Positions 43,258 through 54,500 of a stretch of DNA of 64,000 bases are shown here, piece by piece. The position numbers were made by a program, and so were the translations under genes. Each line of letters starts with the position of its first letter. Position 1 is the first letter of the stretch. Origin of the DNA: Deltaproteobacteria bacterium (GTDB taxonomy: Bacteria; Myxococcota_A; UBA796; UBA2385); contig JAGYJW010000003.1 in NCBI GenBank assembly GCA_018401435.1, positions 124,001-188,000 of the forward strand. The letters are read 5' to 3'. Under the pieces are notes generated by a model, which worked only from the letters and a program-made list of their open reading frames with translations, searched no databases and was not told where the DNA came from.

Positions 43258-46200
43258 CAAAGCTCGCGAATCCTCTTGAGGTAGCGGAGGTCCTCGACAT
43301 GTCGGCGGAGCTCGGCCATCAGGTCCATCGCTTCGGGTTCGCGGAGGGTGAGCTGGCGGAGGATCTCCAGCAGCTCTCCTTCGGCGAGCTGGCTCACGGT
43401 CGCGCTTCTGTCTTCATGGCGTCTTCCGACCTGGGTGGCGTGCCGGACCGCAGCGCTGCGGGTCGAATCGCTCCCTCGCGCAGCGTACCGCTCGGCGGTT
43501 GAAGTTTCGCCCTCGGGTGGGGTGAAGAAGCCATCGGCGCCCTGCCCCGGACCCAGTCCGGGGGCCTGCCAGCTGCGCGGAGCCTGCGCTCCCCCTGCCG
43601 ATCCTGGCGTTGATTCGGGGGCCTGCCAGGAGAGGTTGGAGGCGCCTGGCCGAGAGGTTCTGGCGGCGCGTCGGCGAGCCGCCGCTGAGGGGGTGACGGT
43701 GCGCGCGCGGTCCGAGCCCCGAGGGCCTGGCGCCACTGGCGCTCCTGTCGCCGCCCCTCGGCCGAGGTCAGAAAGCGGCTGCAGCACGGTGGGCGGGGCC
43801 GCCGGGCCGCGCTGGCGGCGGCGCGCTGCAGGTCGCGGCGCAGCTGCAAGCGCTCCATCGAGCGGCGCAGGCTGGGCCCGCCGCCACCCAGGCCGGGGCT
43901 GCCCGGTGGTCGGCTAACCGCGCCGCGGGGGCGCGGGGGCGGACCGCCGCGGCGGAATCTGGCGCCGTCCACCGGCAGGCCGGTGGCCTAATTGCGCGGT
44001 GAAGCTGGCGTTGGTCGAGGTTCTCGGAAAGCGCCCGGCCCTGTTCCCGGCGCAGCGCTGCGCGGCGGGACGCGCGGGCGTCCCGGGTGCTGGAGCAGGC
44101 GGCTGTGGGCGGCGAGCCCCGGCCCTTTGAGGGTGGCGGGCGCGGGCTGTATTGCCCGAGAGGGGGCGGCCAAAGCCGAGCTTGCGCTCGGCGATGCGCG
44201 CGAGGCTGCGGCGCAAGGCGGCGCCGCCGTCGGTCCGAGCGCCTGCGGCCTCGCTGCCGGAAGCAGGGATGGCGCGGGGCGAAGCTGGGGCGGAGACTGC
44301 CGGGCTGCCGGTGCGGGTCGTCTCGGCCGGGTCCACCCAACCCTGGTCCGTCCAGTCGAATTTGCCAGGGCGAACGGGCAGTTTGACCGGTGCTCGGGTG
44401 GGACTGCGGGAGTCTGCCGCCGCAGCTCCGGGCGCCTGCGTGGCCTTGGGCTTCACGCTGTGGCGAACGGCGGGGGCGCGCCCGCTCTCACGGCGCTCGG
44501 TGGACTCGCGGCGCTATGCGGGCCTCGGTCTTCGCGGCTGGCCAGGCGCGGCGGCGGCCTGCACCGCGCAGCTCGATCTTGCGGTGGACCAGCTCCTTTC
44601 GGTGCTCTTGAACCAGGGTGCGCTGCACCGCACGGACCGATGCCCGGGAGCCGGTGCCTTCGGCTGCGTGCACCTTGCGCATCACCTTGGCGATGGCGGC
44701 GCCGCTGCGTCGGCGGCCCTGCCGCATCGGGTCGATGCCGGCCCGCGCGCTGGGACCGGCGCTGGACCCGCGAAGGGCGCGGACCACCCGAAGTCCAACC
44801 AAGCCCACCGGGCCGGTCGCCGGGGTGGGGTTCTGCGGGCTGCCGCCGCGGCGTGCTCCAGCTCACGGGCTGCTGGGTGCCGGCGCGGGCGCGCGCCCGA
44901 CGGGAATCTTGCGGACGACATCTTCCAGAATGCGCGCCTGGCACTCATCCTGACGCTTTTCGCGGCCGGACTGGCGGGCCCGCCCAGGGCGGTCGCCCCG
45001 TCGCCTGGGTCGGACTTGGGGGGAAAGAAGGGGCGACGCTGTGCTTCGGGCTGCCGCAGCTCGCGAACGCCGGGATCTTCCAGCCAGGTGAGGGGGGCGG
45101 CAGGGGTCGTGAAGCGACGGAAGCCCGCCCGCGGCCCGGAGGGCACCGGCGCGCCACCTGGGCTGCCCGGTCGGCGCAAGGCCTCCAGGGCAGGGCGGGG
45201 TCGCTGTCGAGGGGCCGGGCGCCGGGCCGGTCCAGTCCGGTCCCGCCGCCCGCCGAACCCGGGCGGCTGCGCTCGCTGCGGCCAAGGGGGAGTCGCCGCG
45301 GAGATCGAAGGGCGGGGGCGCGCTGTCGCGGGTGGGGGTCGGGCTGCCCCTCCGCGCCCGGGGGCTGCGCTCCAGGGGCGACCGCTCCGGTGGTGCCGCT
45401 TCGGCGCCGGGGTCGGTCCAGCGGCGCTGCTGGGGGGCCACGGGCCCGGCCTCCGGCCGCCAGGGTCGGCTGATCCCTTGCAGCTGGGGGCCGCGTAGGG
45501 CCCGCGCAGGGCGCCCCCTTCGACCGGGGCGGTGTGGGGTCGGTCGGGCGGCCGCTGCGGGTCGGGGCTTCGGGTGCGGGGGCTGCACCGGAGGCGCTGC
45601 GGTGGAAGGGTGGCCGCTTGACCGGGGCCTGGGGCTCGCCCCGAGGGCGGGCGGGCAGCGGGGGCAGCTCCATGCGGCGGTGGGTCGCGGTGGCATCGGA
45701 GGGCGGGGCCATGCCGGGCCCGCTCTCCAGGTAGAGGGCGCGCACGGGCGACCAGCCGCCCAACGATGCGCGGGCGGCTTGCCGCCGCCCGGATCGGTCC
45801 CGGTCCCCAGCCCGACGGGCGCGCGCGCCGCCGCCGTCGGGGGTGGAGGCCGGCGAGAAGGCCGCGGAAAGGGGGCTGGCCGGCGCGAGGCCGGGGGGCA
45901 GGGGCCCCAGCGGACGCAGGCCCACATGCCCCGGGGCAGGCGGGGTCGGCTGCGGCTGGCTGCGCTGGTCCCGGTGAGGCTGTCGGAAGGCCTCGGGGAG
46001 GGCTCACCTGGCGGCCGGGCCCGGCGGGGGGCCGCCTTGGCGACGGCGACCGGGCAGCGCCTCTTCGGCGGCGGCCCAGGCGGCGGCCTCCCGGAAGGGA
46101 GGGCGCGGGCGGCGCAGGCCCATGGCCGGGCTGCTGCGCCCCAGGTCCGGCCTCTGCGCTGCGGGGCACCCGCGGGCCCCCACTCGCGCAAGGCCCGCTC

Positions 46201-48026
46201 TGCTGCGGGATTCCACGGGAGTTCAGCGCCTTCGGCGCGCCGGGGGCGATCTCCCCGGATCTGGCCGAAGATGGGGTCCTGGGCGCCCAATCGGCTTGAA
46301 TTGCCCTCGCCCTGCGGGCGCGCTGGCCGGGCTCGCGCTGCCGCGCCCCCTCCGACCAGCCCCCGCCGCTGCGGCTGTCTGGGCTGCGGCGGGCTTCTGG
46401 GCTGCGGCGGGCTTCTGGGCCGGCGCGGCTGGGTTGGGGGTGCCGCTCTGGTAGGCCGCGATGGCGTCCCAGCCCTTGCGAGCTGGCTGCGGGCGGCGCG
46501 GTGGCGGGCAAGGGCGGGGGCGGCCTTGCCGGTCGCTGGCAGAGGCGGGGCAGCGCCGCCGGTGGTGGGCGCAGACGGCGCGCCGCTGGCCCGTGGTCCG
46601 CGGCCGGTCGATTGAGGCCCCGCTCGACCGCCCGTTGCCCCCGCCGCACCGGGGTCGCAGCGGTCGGGCCACGGGGGCTGGTGGCGCCTGCGATGGGCTG
46701 GGGCGCTCGGTGGGGGCGAGGACTCAGGGGCCGCCGGCGCCGCGGGTGGGGGGTGGCTTTGGGGCGGGTCGGGGCTGCGGCGGCGGGTCGTCGGGCCGGG
46801 GGTCGCTGCCCCGCTGTCCCGGCGGGGCGGCGGGGCCGGTGCGCGCTGCACCACGGGTCGGGTTGACCCGCCAATAGCGTCGGGGGACGTGGCGGGTGTG
46901 GGGCGGCCGGCGGTCGCCGATCGGGTCTCGCGGCGGGGCGCGCTGCCGGTGGTCGCGCTGCCGGTGGTCGCGCTGGCCGGTCGGGCCCCCGGCCTGCCAC
47001 TGCCCGCCCGGTGGAGCAGCCCCCTTGCTGCAAGGGGCCGCGCGCCCCTGCCCTCGCCCGAAAGCGCGGGAGCTGCGGCGCCGGCGGCCTGGCTGATCCC
47101 CTCCCGGAGCTGCGGTCGGCTGGGGTGCTGCCGCGACGGCTGGTGCTGCGGCGGGGGTCCCCGGCCCCGGTCTGCGGCTTGCGGCGCGGGGCTGAAGCCC
47201 TGCGCCGAACGGCTGGCCGTCGGGCGTCTCGGTCCCCGGCGGGGGATGGGTCGCTGCGGGCCCCGGAAACGCGGCGGCTGGACCCGGTCCCGTGGGGCGG
47301 TGGGGCCCCTCTGGCCCCGCGGGTCCGATGCCTTGCGGGGGCCGTCGGTCGGCCCTGTCGGGGCCGGCCTCCCGCCGTCGGCCATCGGTGATCAGCTGCT
47401 GGCTGGGGCTCTGCAGGCGCGCCCGCTGGGGCTTGCCGGTGCTGCCAGGGGCGGCTGTCGCGCGCGGGTCTTTCGGCGGGCAGGCCGCTGCGGGCGGCCG
47501 CTCGGGCAGGGGCGGCAGGGTGTGTTTGGCGGCACCGGCCGGCCCGGGCCCACTTTGGGGTCGATGGGAAATGGCCCCACCACCCGGCGGGCTGGGCTTC
47601 GGCGGGCACCAGCAGCCAGACCGACAGCGCCTGCAAGCCCATGCGGCCCCAGCCGCCGATCCACCCGGTTCGCAAGGCGGCCCAGTCCGGGGCGTCCAGG
47701 CTGTCGGGGCCGCCCATCAGCAGGCCGGTGCGCCAGCCTCGCCGCTGCGCCAGGCCGGTGTCCAGTCCGGACCCTCGCGCCAGCTGGGCCCTCGCTCGGA
47801 GGCCAGCCCCGCTTCGGGGTGGGTTGGGTTGGCGGCGCCTTCGGTGCTCAACGGCGGCGCCCCGGGACAGGCCGCCCGCCATGTCGCGCAAGGATGATCG
47901 GCGTTCATCCTCGGTTTCCATCTCCACAATCAAGCGTGCCAACGCCCGCAGGACACGGGTGCGGTCGGGCCCGCGCACCAAGGCGGCGAGGGCGATCTGC
48001 TTGTCGTGGGAGGGGAGGTCGGCCAC
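43257..48026 (-). pseudogene. Very long Pro/Arg/Ala-rich protein, multiply frame-broken
   Basis: The start is GTG 48026, one base after the upstream stop. The first 55 residues are a credible helical region (MADLPSHDKQIALAALVRGP). A membrane helix follows near 47615 (LQALSVWLLVPAEA). From about 47600 to 43800 every frame is Pro, Arg, Ala and Gly, and no frame is consistently protein-like. Islands of plausible sequence change frame: QDPIFGQIRGD near 46270, WSPVRALYLESGPG near 45750, DECQARILEDVVRKIPVGR near 44920. The final 175 residues (from 43787) end in helices SQLAEGELLEILRQL and RRHVEDLRYLKRIREL. The simplest reading is a disordered protein of about 1,590 residues with many base losses in C runs; a truly decayed gene is the alternative. 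Confidence 0.5.
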
Positions 48027-48027
48027 C

Positions 48028-49720
48028 TCAGCTCTCCGTGGGGACCGTCGACGAGGGCGAGTCGGCGGTCGGGTCGGGCGCTGCGGCCTGGTCCAGGCCG
48101 GCCCCAGGCCAGTAGTCTGCGCGTTCGCGGGGGATGGGAGACCACAGGTCGCGCACCCGGCGCATCCCAGTCACGACAAAGAGCCCCAGCACGGACAAGC
48201 CCACCAGGAAGCCCCCTTGCAGGTAGGCGCGCTGGGCGAGCTGGGCCATCTCCCAGCTGGGGTCCTCGGTGGATGGGACGAAGATGGGTTGGCGGCCGTG
48301 CAACAAGCCGACGGTATAGCCCCAGTCGCGCAGCCCCTTCCACTCCCGACCGATGGCGGTGGCGAGCAGATCGGGCCACTGGCCCTTGTCTTCGATGGGC
48401 AGGGCGGCGAGATCGGCGGAGTGGTGCTCAGCGTCGGGGGCCACCTGCACGCTGAGGAATTCCGGGTGGGCCAGGATCCAGGTGAGGCCCGAGCGGGGCC
48501 GGCGCGGCGGCGGGCAGGCCGCCGGTCCCGAGCTTGGTGATGCCCTGAACCAGCTGCCAGTCAGGGATCAGCAGGATGGTATACCAGCCGCTGCCGGGCG
48601 CGTCGGGGTTGTCCAGCGGGCTCGCGCCGTCGCGCACCATCGGGTAGCGGTGCGGCAGCAGGGCGAGCACATCGGTGAGGTCGGTGCTGCCCTCGGGGCG
48701 GTCGGCATTGGGAAAGAGCGGCGCGGGCGCGTCCATCAGGGGCGTGGTGCGCTCCTCCCCCCCCTCCATCTTGACCTCCATCAGGTCGAAGAGGTCGCGG
48801 CCCTGGGCGTCCCGGGTGACGTCGATGGTGATGCGGCGCGCGGGCGGCGGCTCAAAGCGCAGGCTGCCCCAAGGCGTGCTGGACCGAAGCTCGAGGAGAT
48901 CGGGCTTCTTGAGCGCGTCTTCGGGGTGCTTGGGGTCGCGGGAGGTGCAGGTGCGCAAGCCCGCGCCCCAGATGTCGCTGGCCACCATGCGGGAGGCGCC
49001 GGCACCGCTGGTGCCGTCTTCGGAGCTGCGCCGGGCCTTGCCATCCAGGCTGATGGCGCAGGCGTCGGGTGGGCCCAGCAGGGCCGGCACCGGGTCGCGC
49101 TGCCCCACAAAGAAGCGGCGGTCTTCTCCGACGCCGCCTTCGCCCGACGGTCGGTCGAGCATGAAGGCCTGCCGCACCCGCTCCGAGTCGCTGCCCAGCC
49201 AGGCCCGCCCCACCTTGTGTTCCAGGCACAGCTCGATGGAGAGCTGGGTGCGCACCAGCTGGCGCACCTGCTCGCTTTCGGCGTCCCCGCGCACCTCCAG
49301 GGCCAGGCGCCGGGGCAGCAGGGCGGGCTCCAAGGCGAAGCGCCGCTCCGGGTCCTCCAGCCCGTCGGGGTCCACCAGGGCCACCTGCAGGGTGGTGGGG
49401 GTGAGGGGTTCTGGGCGGCCGGGCCCGCCGTAGCGCAGCACCAGCGCCAGGGTGGGGGTGAGGCCGTTGCCCATGGCCTCGGTCTCGAAGATGCCCATGC
49501 CCAGCGGACCCTTGCTGGGCCCACAGGACCCGGACATGCCGGGTGCAGAGGCCCAGACATAGCCGGCGACCGGCTGGGCCTTGGCGGCCAAGGCGGCGGA
49601 GGCGTCATAGGCGCCCACCAGCTGCCACTCGGTGGCGGCCGTGTCGCTGGCGCAGCCCAGCATCCCCGACAGGAGCAGGGCGGACCCGGTGAGCGAGAGC
49701 GTGGCAGGGAAGCGGATCAC
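48028..49720 (-). CDS. Lipoprotein with C-terminal membrane helix (frame change near 48500)
   Basis: GTG 49720 overlaps the upstream stop (GTGA). The signal has lipobox GMLGC (C23). Residues 24 to about 405 are open and well formed, with beta-rich segments (LALVLRYGGPGRPEPLTPTTLQVALVD and RRITIDVTRDAQGRDLFDLM) and several Cys. In GWYTILLIPDWQLVQGITKL the chain enters a region where coding sense moves to another frame near 48500. It then continues EFLSVQVAPDAEHHSADL, GLRDWGYTVGLLHGRQP, a membrane helix (GGFLVGLSVLGLFVV) and ends SPSSTVPTES. Net correction is two added or one removed base; total length then fits 564 residues. The C-terminal helix beside a lipid anchor is unusual. Family unknown. 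Confidence 0.65.
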
Positions 49721-51525
49721 AGCTTGGTATAGTCCTGGACCTGGGGTGGCCGCGAGGTGGAGAGGGGGCCCCACTCCAGCAGGGGGCTGCCAATCTCGAA
49801 GACATAGGCGCGGGCGACGCCTTCGCTGGACAGCACCAGCACGTCGCCGTCCCGAAGCTCCAGCTTGCGGGTGTTGGGGTCCACGATCTGCATGCTGCCG
49901 GGCGGCAGCCGGTGGTCATCCCAGCGGTAGGTGACGGTCTGCTGTCCCTTGCGCCCCTCGCCGTGGGGGTAGGGCCGCAGCACGACAATGCGCTTGCTCT
50001 GCACATCTCCGCCGGACAGGGTGGTCACGTCCTCGGGCGCCCGCAGGTGCAGGGTGACCACCTCGGTCTGGGGCTGGCGGGTCTCGGGGTGGGGATCGAA
50101 GCTGGCCTCTCCAAGGATGTGGTGGTCGCGGGGGCGGTTGGGGCGGCCCCACAGCGGGCGAACCGGATCGTCGAGATCTTCGATGCGGCCGAGCTTCACC
50201 GGGATCAGCCAGGGGTGCAGCGCCCGGGTGGCCCGCATCTCCACCGGGTTGATGCGCAGCGCACCTTCGGGCACCTGGTCGAAGTCCAGGGCCGTCTCGC
50301 CGCCCTTCTCGTCGCGCCCGCTATAGGGGCGCACCTCGCTCAACAGGCAGTGCACGGCCACCGGCGCCTTGCGGGGCCAGATCACCGCCACCCAGGCCAG
50401 GATGTGGCAGGCGCCCACAAAGGCCTGCTCGAAGCCCGGGCTCTGCCCCTGCAGCGCCCGCACGCCCTGCATGAGCAGCCACAGGCTCAGCGCAGGCCCC
50501 AGAAAGGCCAGGGCCAGCCGGAAGCGGGCGGGCTTCCAGCGATCGCCATTCCGCTGTCCCGCCGCCAGGCGCTGGCGCAGGTTGCGGGTGCTGCCATCGA
50601 TCAGGCCGACGGCCAGGAAGACCACCCCCACCAGCAGGCTGGCACCCACCCACTCGGCCCAGGCCAGCCCGCCCGGGCGCAGGCCCGTGTCGGCGCGGGT
50701 GTCCAGGGCCGACTGCAGCAGCCCATCGTAGAAGCCCGCGCTCAGGCTGAGCAGGATGAAGAGCAGGATGCCGGGAATCCAGAACAGGGCCGAGGCGGGG
50801 CCGGGCGGGTTCCAGGCCGTCAGGCGGTCCTTGCTGCTGACCAGCCGGAAGAAGAGCCCGGCGAAGCCGGCCCCAAAGCCCAGGCCCAGCGCCTTCAAGG
50901 TGTCGGTGCCCACGGTGAGTTGGAAGAGGCCGAGGTCCAGGCGGGCCAGGGGCGGCAAGGCGCCGGGGACCGGGTCCAGTAGCCAGCGCGTGCTCAGGTA
51001 GAGGCCGCCAGCGGCCAGGGGCAGGCTGGCCCGCGCAAGGCGGCGCATCAGGATGTCGAAGCTGGTGGTCCGCGAGCGCAAGGCCGGGTGCGGGCCCTCG
51101 CCCAGGGCCTGCCCCTGCAGCGTGGCGGCGATGGCCAGCACCATCAGCATCCACGGCACCAGGCCCTGCTGGGCGAGGACATGGCCCACCGGCACGGCGG
51201 ACTGTGCGCCTGCCACCAACACGAAGATGGCGATCAAATCGGAGTTTTCCCCGATCGCGTCCAAGATGCGGGCCGCCGCGACGCCCAGGATGCTGCCGCC
51301 TTCGCGTGGGGGCCTGGGCTTGCGGCGCCGGGTGTCCTTGCGTTTGCTGCCGCCACCGCCACCGCCCAGCTCCTGCTGGAGGGGGGGCAAGGCGGCGAGG
51401 GGATCGGCGGCGGAGATCGACCCGATGGCGCGGCCCTGGGGCGCGTCGAGGGGGGCGTCGGGGTCGAGGTTTCGCTCGGCCAGGGCCAGCGTGTCGGGCG
51501 GCGTCTGGGGGACCCGGGGGCTCAT
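49717..51525 (-). CDS. Eight-helix inner-membrane protein with soluble C-terminal domain
   Basis: This 602-residue protein starts at ATG 51525, in an ATGA overlap with the upstream gene, and ends in a GTGA overlap with the next. A disordered, cytoplasmic N-terminus (residues 1-85, with GGGGGG and KRKDTRRRK) precedes about eight membrane helices between residues 90 and 390 (for example LIAIFVLVAGAQSA, PWMLMVLAIAATLQG, LFWIPGILLFILLSLSAGF, WVGASLLVGVVFLAVGLIDG). The last 200 residues are beta-rich and end RKLELRDGDVLVLSSEGVARAYVFE. It is the only strongly polytopic protein of the cluster and a good candidate for its channel or scaffold. No transporter family was recognised. Confidence 0.8.
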   Translation of the reverse strand: MSPRVPQTPPDTLALAERNLDPDAPLDAPQGRAIGSISAADPLAALPPLQQELGGGGGGSKRKDTRRRKPRPPREGGSILGVAAARILDAIGENSDLIAIFVLVAGAQSAVPVGHVLAQQGLVPWMLMVLAIAATLQGQALGEGPHPALRSRTTSFDILMRRLARASLPLAAGGLYLSTRWLLDPVPGALPPLARLDLGLFQLTVGTDTLKALGLGFGAGFAGLFFRLVSSKDRLTAWNPPGPASALFWIPGILLFILLSLSAGFYDGLLQSALDTRADTGLRPGGLAWAEWVGASLLVGVVFLAVGLIDGSTRNLRQRLAAGQRNGDRWKPARFRLALAFLGPALSLWLLMQGVRALQGQSPGFEQAFVGACHILAWVAVIWPRKAPVAVHCLLSEVRPYSGRDEKGGETALDFDQVPEGALRINPVEMRATRALHPWLIPVKLGRIEDLDDPVRPLWGRPNRPRDHHILGEASFDPHPETRQPQTEVVTLHLRAPEDVTTLSGGDVQSKRIVVLRPYPHGEGRKGQQTVTYRWDDHRLPPGSMQIVDPNTRKLELRDGDVLVLSSEGVARAYVFEIGSPLLEWGPLSTSRPPQVQDYTKL

Positions 51526-54500
51526 GGGGTCCCCTGGGCGACGGTCCGGCCGCTACCGGCCAGCTGCTGCAGCACGCCTTCGACCTGCTGGCGGGTCTTT
51601 TCGACGCCGCTGGCGCAGGGGAAGTCCAGCTGGCCCTCGGGCAGGCCGCCATCTCCGGCCATATAGGGCTGGATCAGGCGGCACCAGGGGGTGGCGCGGG
51701 CGCGCTCATTGCCGTAACTGCGCTCAGCATCGGCATTCTCGGCCTGCTGGGCCAGGCGGATGCGCTCCTTTTCGGTGGCCTCCAGGGCGCGGTCCAGATC
51801 GTCGGTGCCATCCCCCGACGCCAGGCGCGTCATGCGGGTCTGCCAGGCGGCCATCCACCGGTGGGGCTGGTCGGGATTCGACGAGATCGAGGCCACCATC
51901 TGGGAGACGAAGCACTGGGTCGCCGCGTGGCCGCAGGTGCTGCTGCTGCGGGCCCGTCCATAGCTCTCCAGGTTCATGGCGGCCTCCCAGGCCGCTCCCG
52001 GCTCGCTGCTCACCCAGGGAAGCTGCTGGTTGGGGCGGTCATAGCCGAGCTTTCGCAGGTCCACACCGCCGGCCAGGGTCTCACCCTTGCCCCGCGTGGT
52101 GCGGTAGTCGATGGTCTCGCCCGCCCAACGCGGCGCCGGCGTGCCGTCGCTGATGACCTCGCCGATATCCCCGGACAGGTAGTCCTCGGCCACCAGGTTG
52201 AAGGCGCAGATCTCGAAGGGGTAGGGCTCCTCCCACTGCTTGTCGCGGGTGAAGTTCCAGGGCAAGCGCAGGGCCGAGAAGGCCGCGCCCGAGGCGCTGC
52301 GGGTGAGGCTGTCGGGGCCCCGGCGGTCCACGCAGCGGCCGAGGTCCGTACCCCGGGTATACCAGTCGTCCCGGTGCGGGCTCTGGCGAACCCGGTAGAG
52401 CACCGCGCAGACCTGGGCGCAGAGCTGCTGCTCCTCGGAAGGCCAGGGCAGGACCTCGCGTTCGGGCAGCAGCGGGTGAACGGGTCGGTAGCGTACGAGG
52501 CGCCGGGCCACCACGGGCCAGCAGGCGCCCAGATCGGGGCCGCCGCCCTCCAGATCGCTCAGCACGGCGTCAAGTTCGAGCTGCCGGGTCACCGCCCCGG
52601 CGCTGCGGTCGGGGTAGCTGGACGGGACCGGGGCCGTGAGGTCCCAGCGCACCGACACCGACCCGTCAATATAGCCGGTGCCGCCGGCCATGGGCATGGG
52701 CAGCTTGGGATCGGCCAGGGCCATATGGCACTTCCAGAGGTCCGAAGCGCCCTGCACGACCTGCTCGTAGGCCTCGCTGGGGTGGTTGAAGGGGCTGTAG
52801 CGGGCCATTACATAGCGGTCGACCAGGGTCTCCCCTGGGGCCGGCACCTGCGGGTCCTCTGGGTTGGGCGTGGCCACCAGGGCGGCGAGGGGGTCAGGAC
52901 CGGCCTCTGCAGGCGCGCCCAGCAGATCCTCCAGATCGTCGCGGGCCAGCCGATCCCAGGCGCTACCGGTGGCGGGGGCGGCCGCGCCGGTGCACAGGTC
53001 GCCATAGCCGCTGGCGGCATAGGGCCCATTGCTGGCCCCGTCGTTGAGGCAGATGCGCTCGGTGGGGGGCAGGGCCTCGGTGGCCTTGATCAGGGCGAAT
53101 TGACGGAGCTGGGCGGCCTCGGGCAGGGTGCGGTCGACGGCGCGGGCCGGCTCGGCCGCAGCACCGACATGGGTGGCCAGAACTGCGCCTTCTACCTGTC
53201 GTTCCAGTCTGGGCCGGAAGGCGTCGCAGGCTCGGTCCAGCTCGCGCACCAGCTCTCCGAGGGCCTTGACCTCATAGACCGGATCCTCCAGGAAGCGGTC
53301 GGGGTTGGGCAGGTGGTAGAGGTCGGGTTCGGCGGGGTCCAGACGGTAGTCTTCGGGGTGCTGGAGCACATTGTAGCAGGAGCGTGCCGCCACCAGGTCG
53401 GCATAGCCCCCGTGGCGCAGGGGCTCGCGCACCTTGACCTGCTCTGGGCGTGCTTCTTCGGGCATGCCAAAGGGCCGGCGCTCGTCCAGATCACGGTCGC
53501 GAAGGCCGCACCACGTGGCTTGCAGATCTGCAGAGATGGGCTGCACACGGCGGTCACGGGTCTCGCCTTCTTTGGCCCGGTCGCCGCAGGCCCGCTGGTC
53601 CAGGGGCAGGTTGTCGCCGGCCTGCTGAATCTGGCAGCGCAGCTCCTGCACGAACTGTTCGTTGTCCACGCTGCAGACGGACAAGGCGGGCTGGGCCTCG
53701 GTCGCGGGGGCGGCGGGGCCTGCGTGGGCGCGGGGGCGGGTGAATTCCTGGACCAGGGCGGCCAGGGCCAGCACCATCACCACCACGGTGGTCACCACGC
53801 TGGCGGTGGTCCGGGCCTGCACCTTCCAGCGGCTGCCGACATCCCGGCCCAGCAGGACGCCGGTCTCGCAGGCGCTGGGGCGCTGTGGGAAGACGTCGAG
53901 GGCCGCGGTCAGCCAGCCACCCAAGGCGTAGCCGACGCGGTCGCCCGGCAAGCGCAACGGGACGCCGGCCGCCTGGTAGTCGTCTTCGGGGGGCGCGCTG
54001 CCGCCGCCGAAGGCGTGGTCCATCCAAGCGGGCAGGTGCACGCCCCCGGGCCCGGCTCCAAGATCCTCGGGCAGGTGCACCAGGGCGTAGGAGGCCGCGT
54101 GCTGGTTGCCTTGCAGGCGCAGATCGCCCTGGATCACCGCGATGAGGGAGCGCGGCTCGATGGGCGCTCGGGCGGGACCGGCGGGACCCGGATCGGGCAG
54201 GTTGCGGGCCAGGACCGTGGCCTGCTCTTCGAAGTCCTCCAGGGCCAGCCAGTCGCCGCCGGGCTCCTTCTCGATGTGGTTCTCGTCGTTCTGGTCGGTG
54301 GGCACACCCGGGGGCGGGCAGGCCGATCGGTTGGCCAGATCGCTGGGCCATTCAAAGACAAAGAGGGGGCGCCAGCGGGGGTCTGGATCCCGGGGCACCA
54401 CCCGCAGCCCCTGCCACCAGACCTCTTCGGTCAGGGCGTCGAGGATGGGCTGGCCAAAAGGGGGGTGGCGGTCCAGGGGCTCCTGGGGGCCCCCCTCGAC

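Noticed and set aside
44152-48115. Several plus-strand open frames of 300-500 codons in the Pro-rich region
   Set aside because: They are Gly/Arg/Ala-rich shadows of the GC-rich minus-strand gene, with no domain and no ribosome sites.
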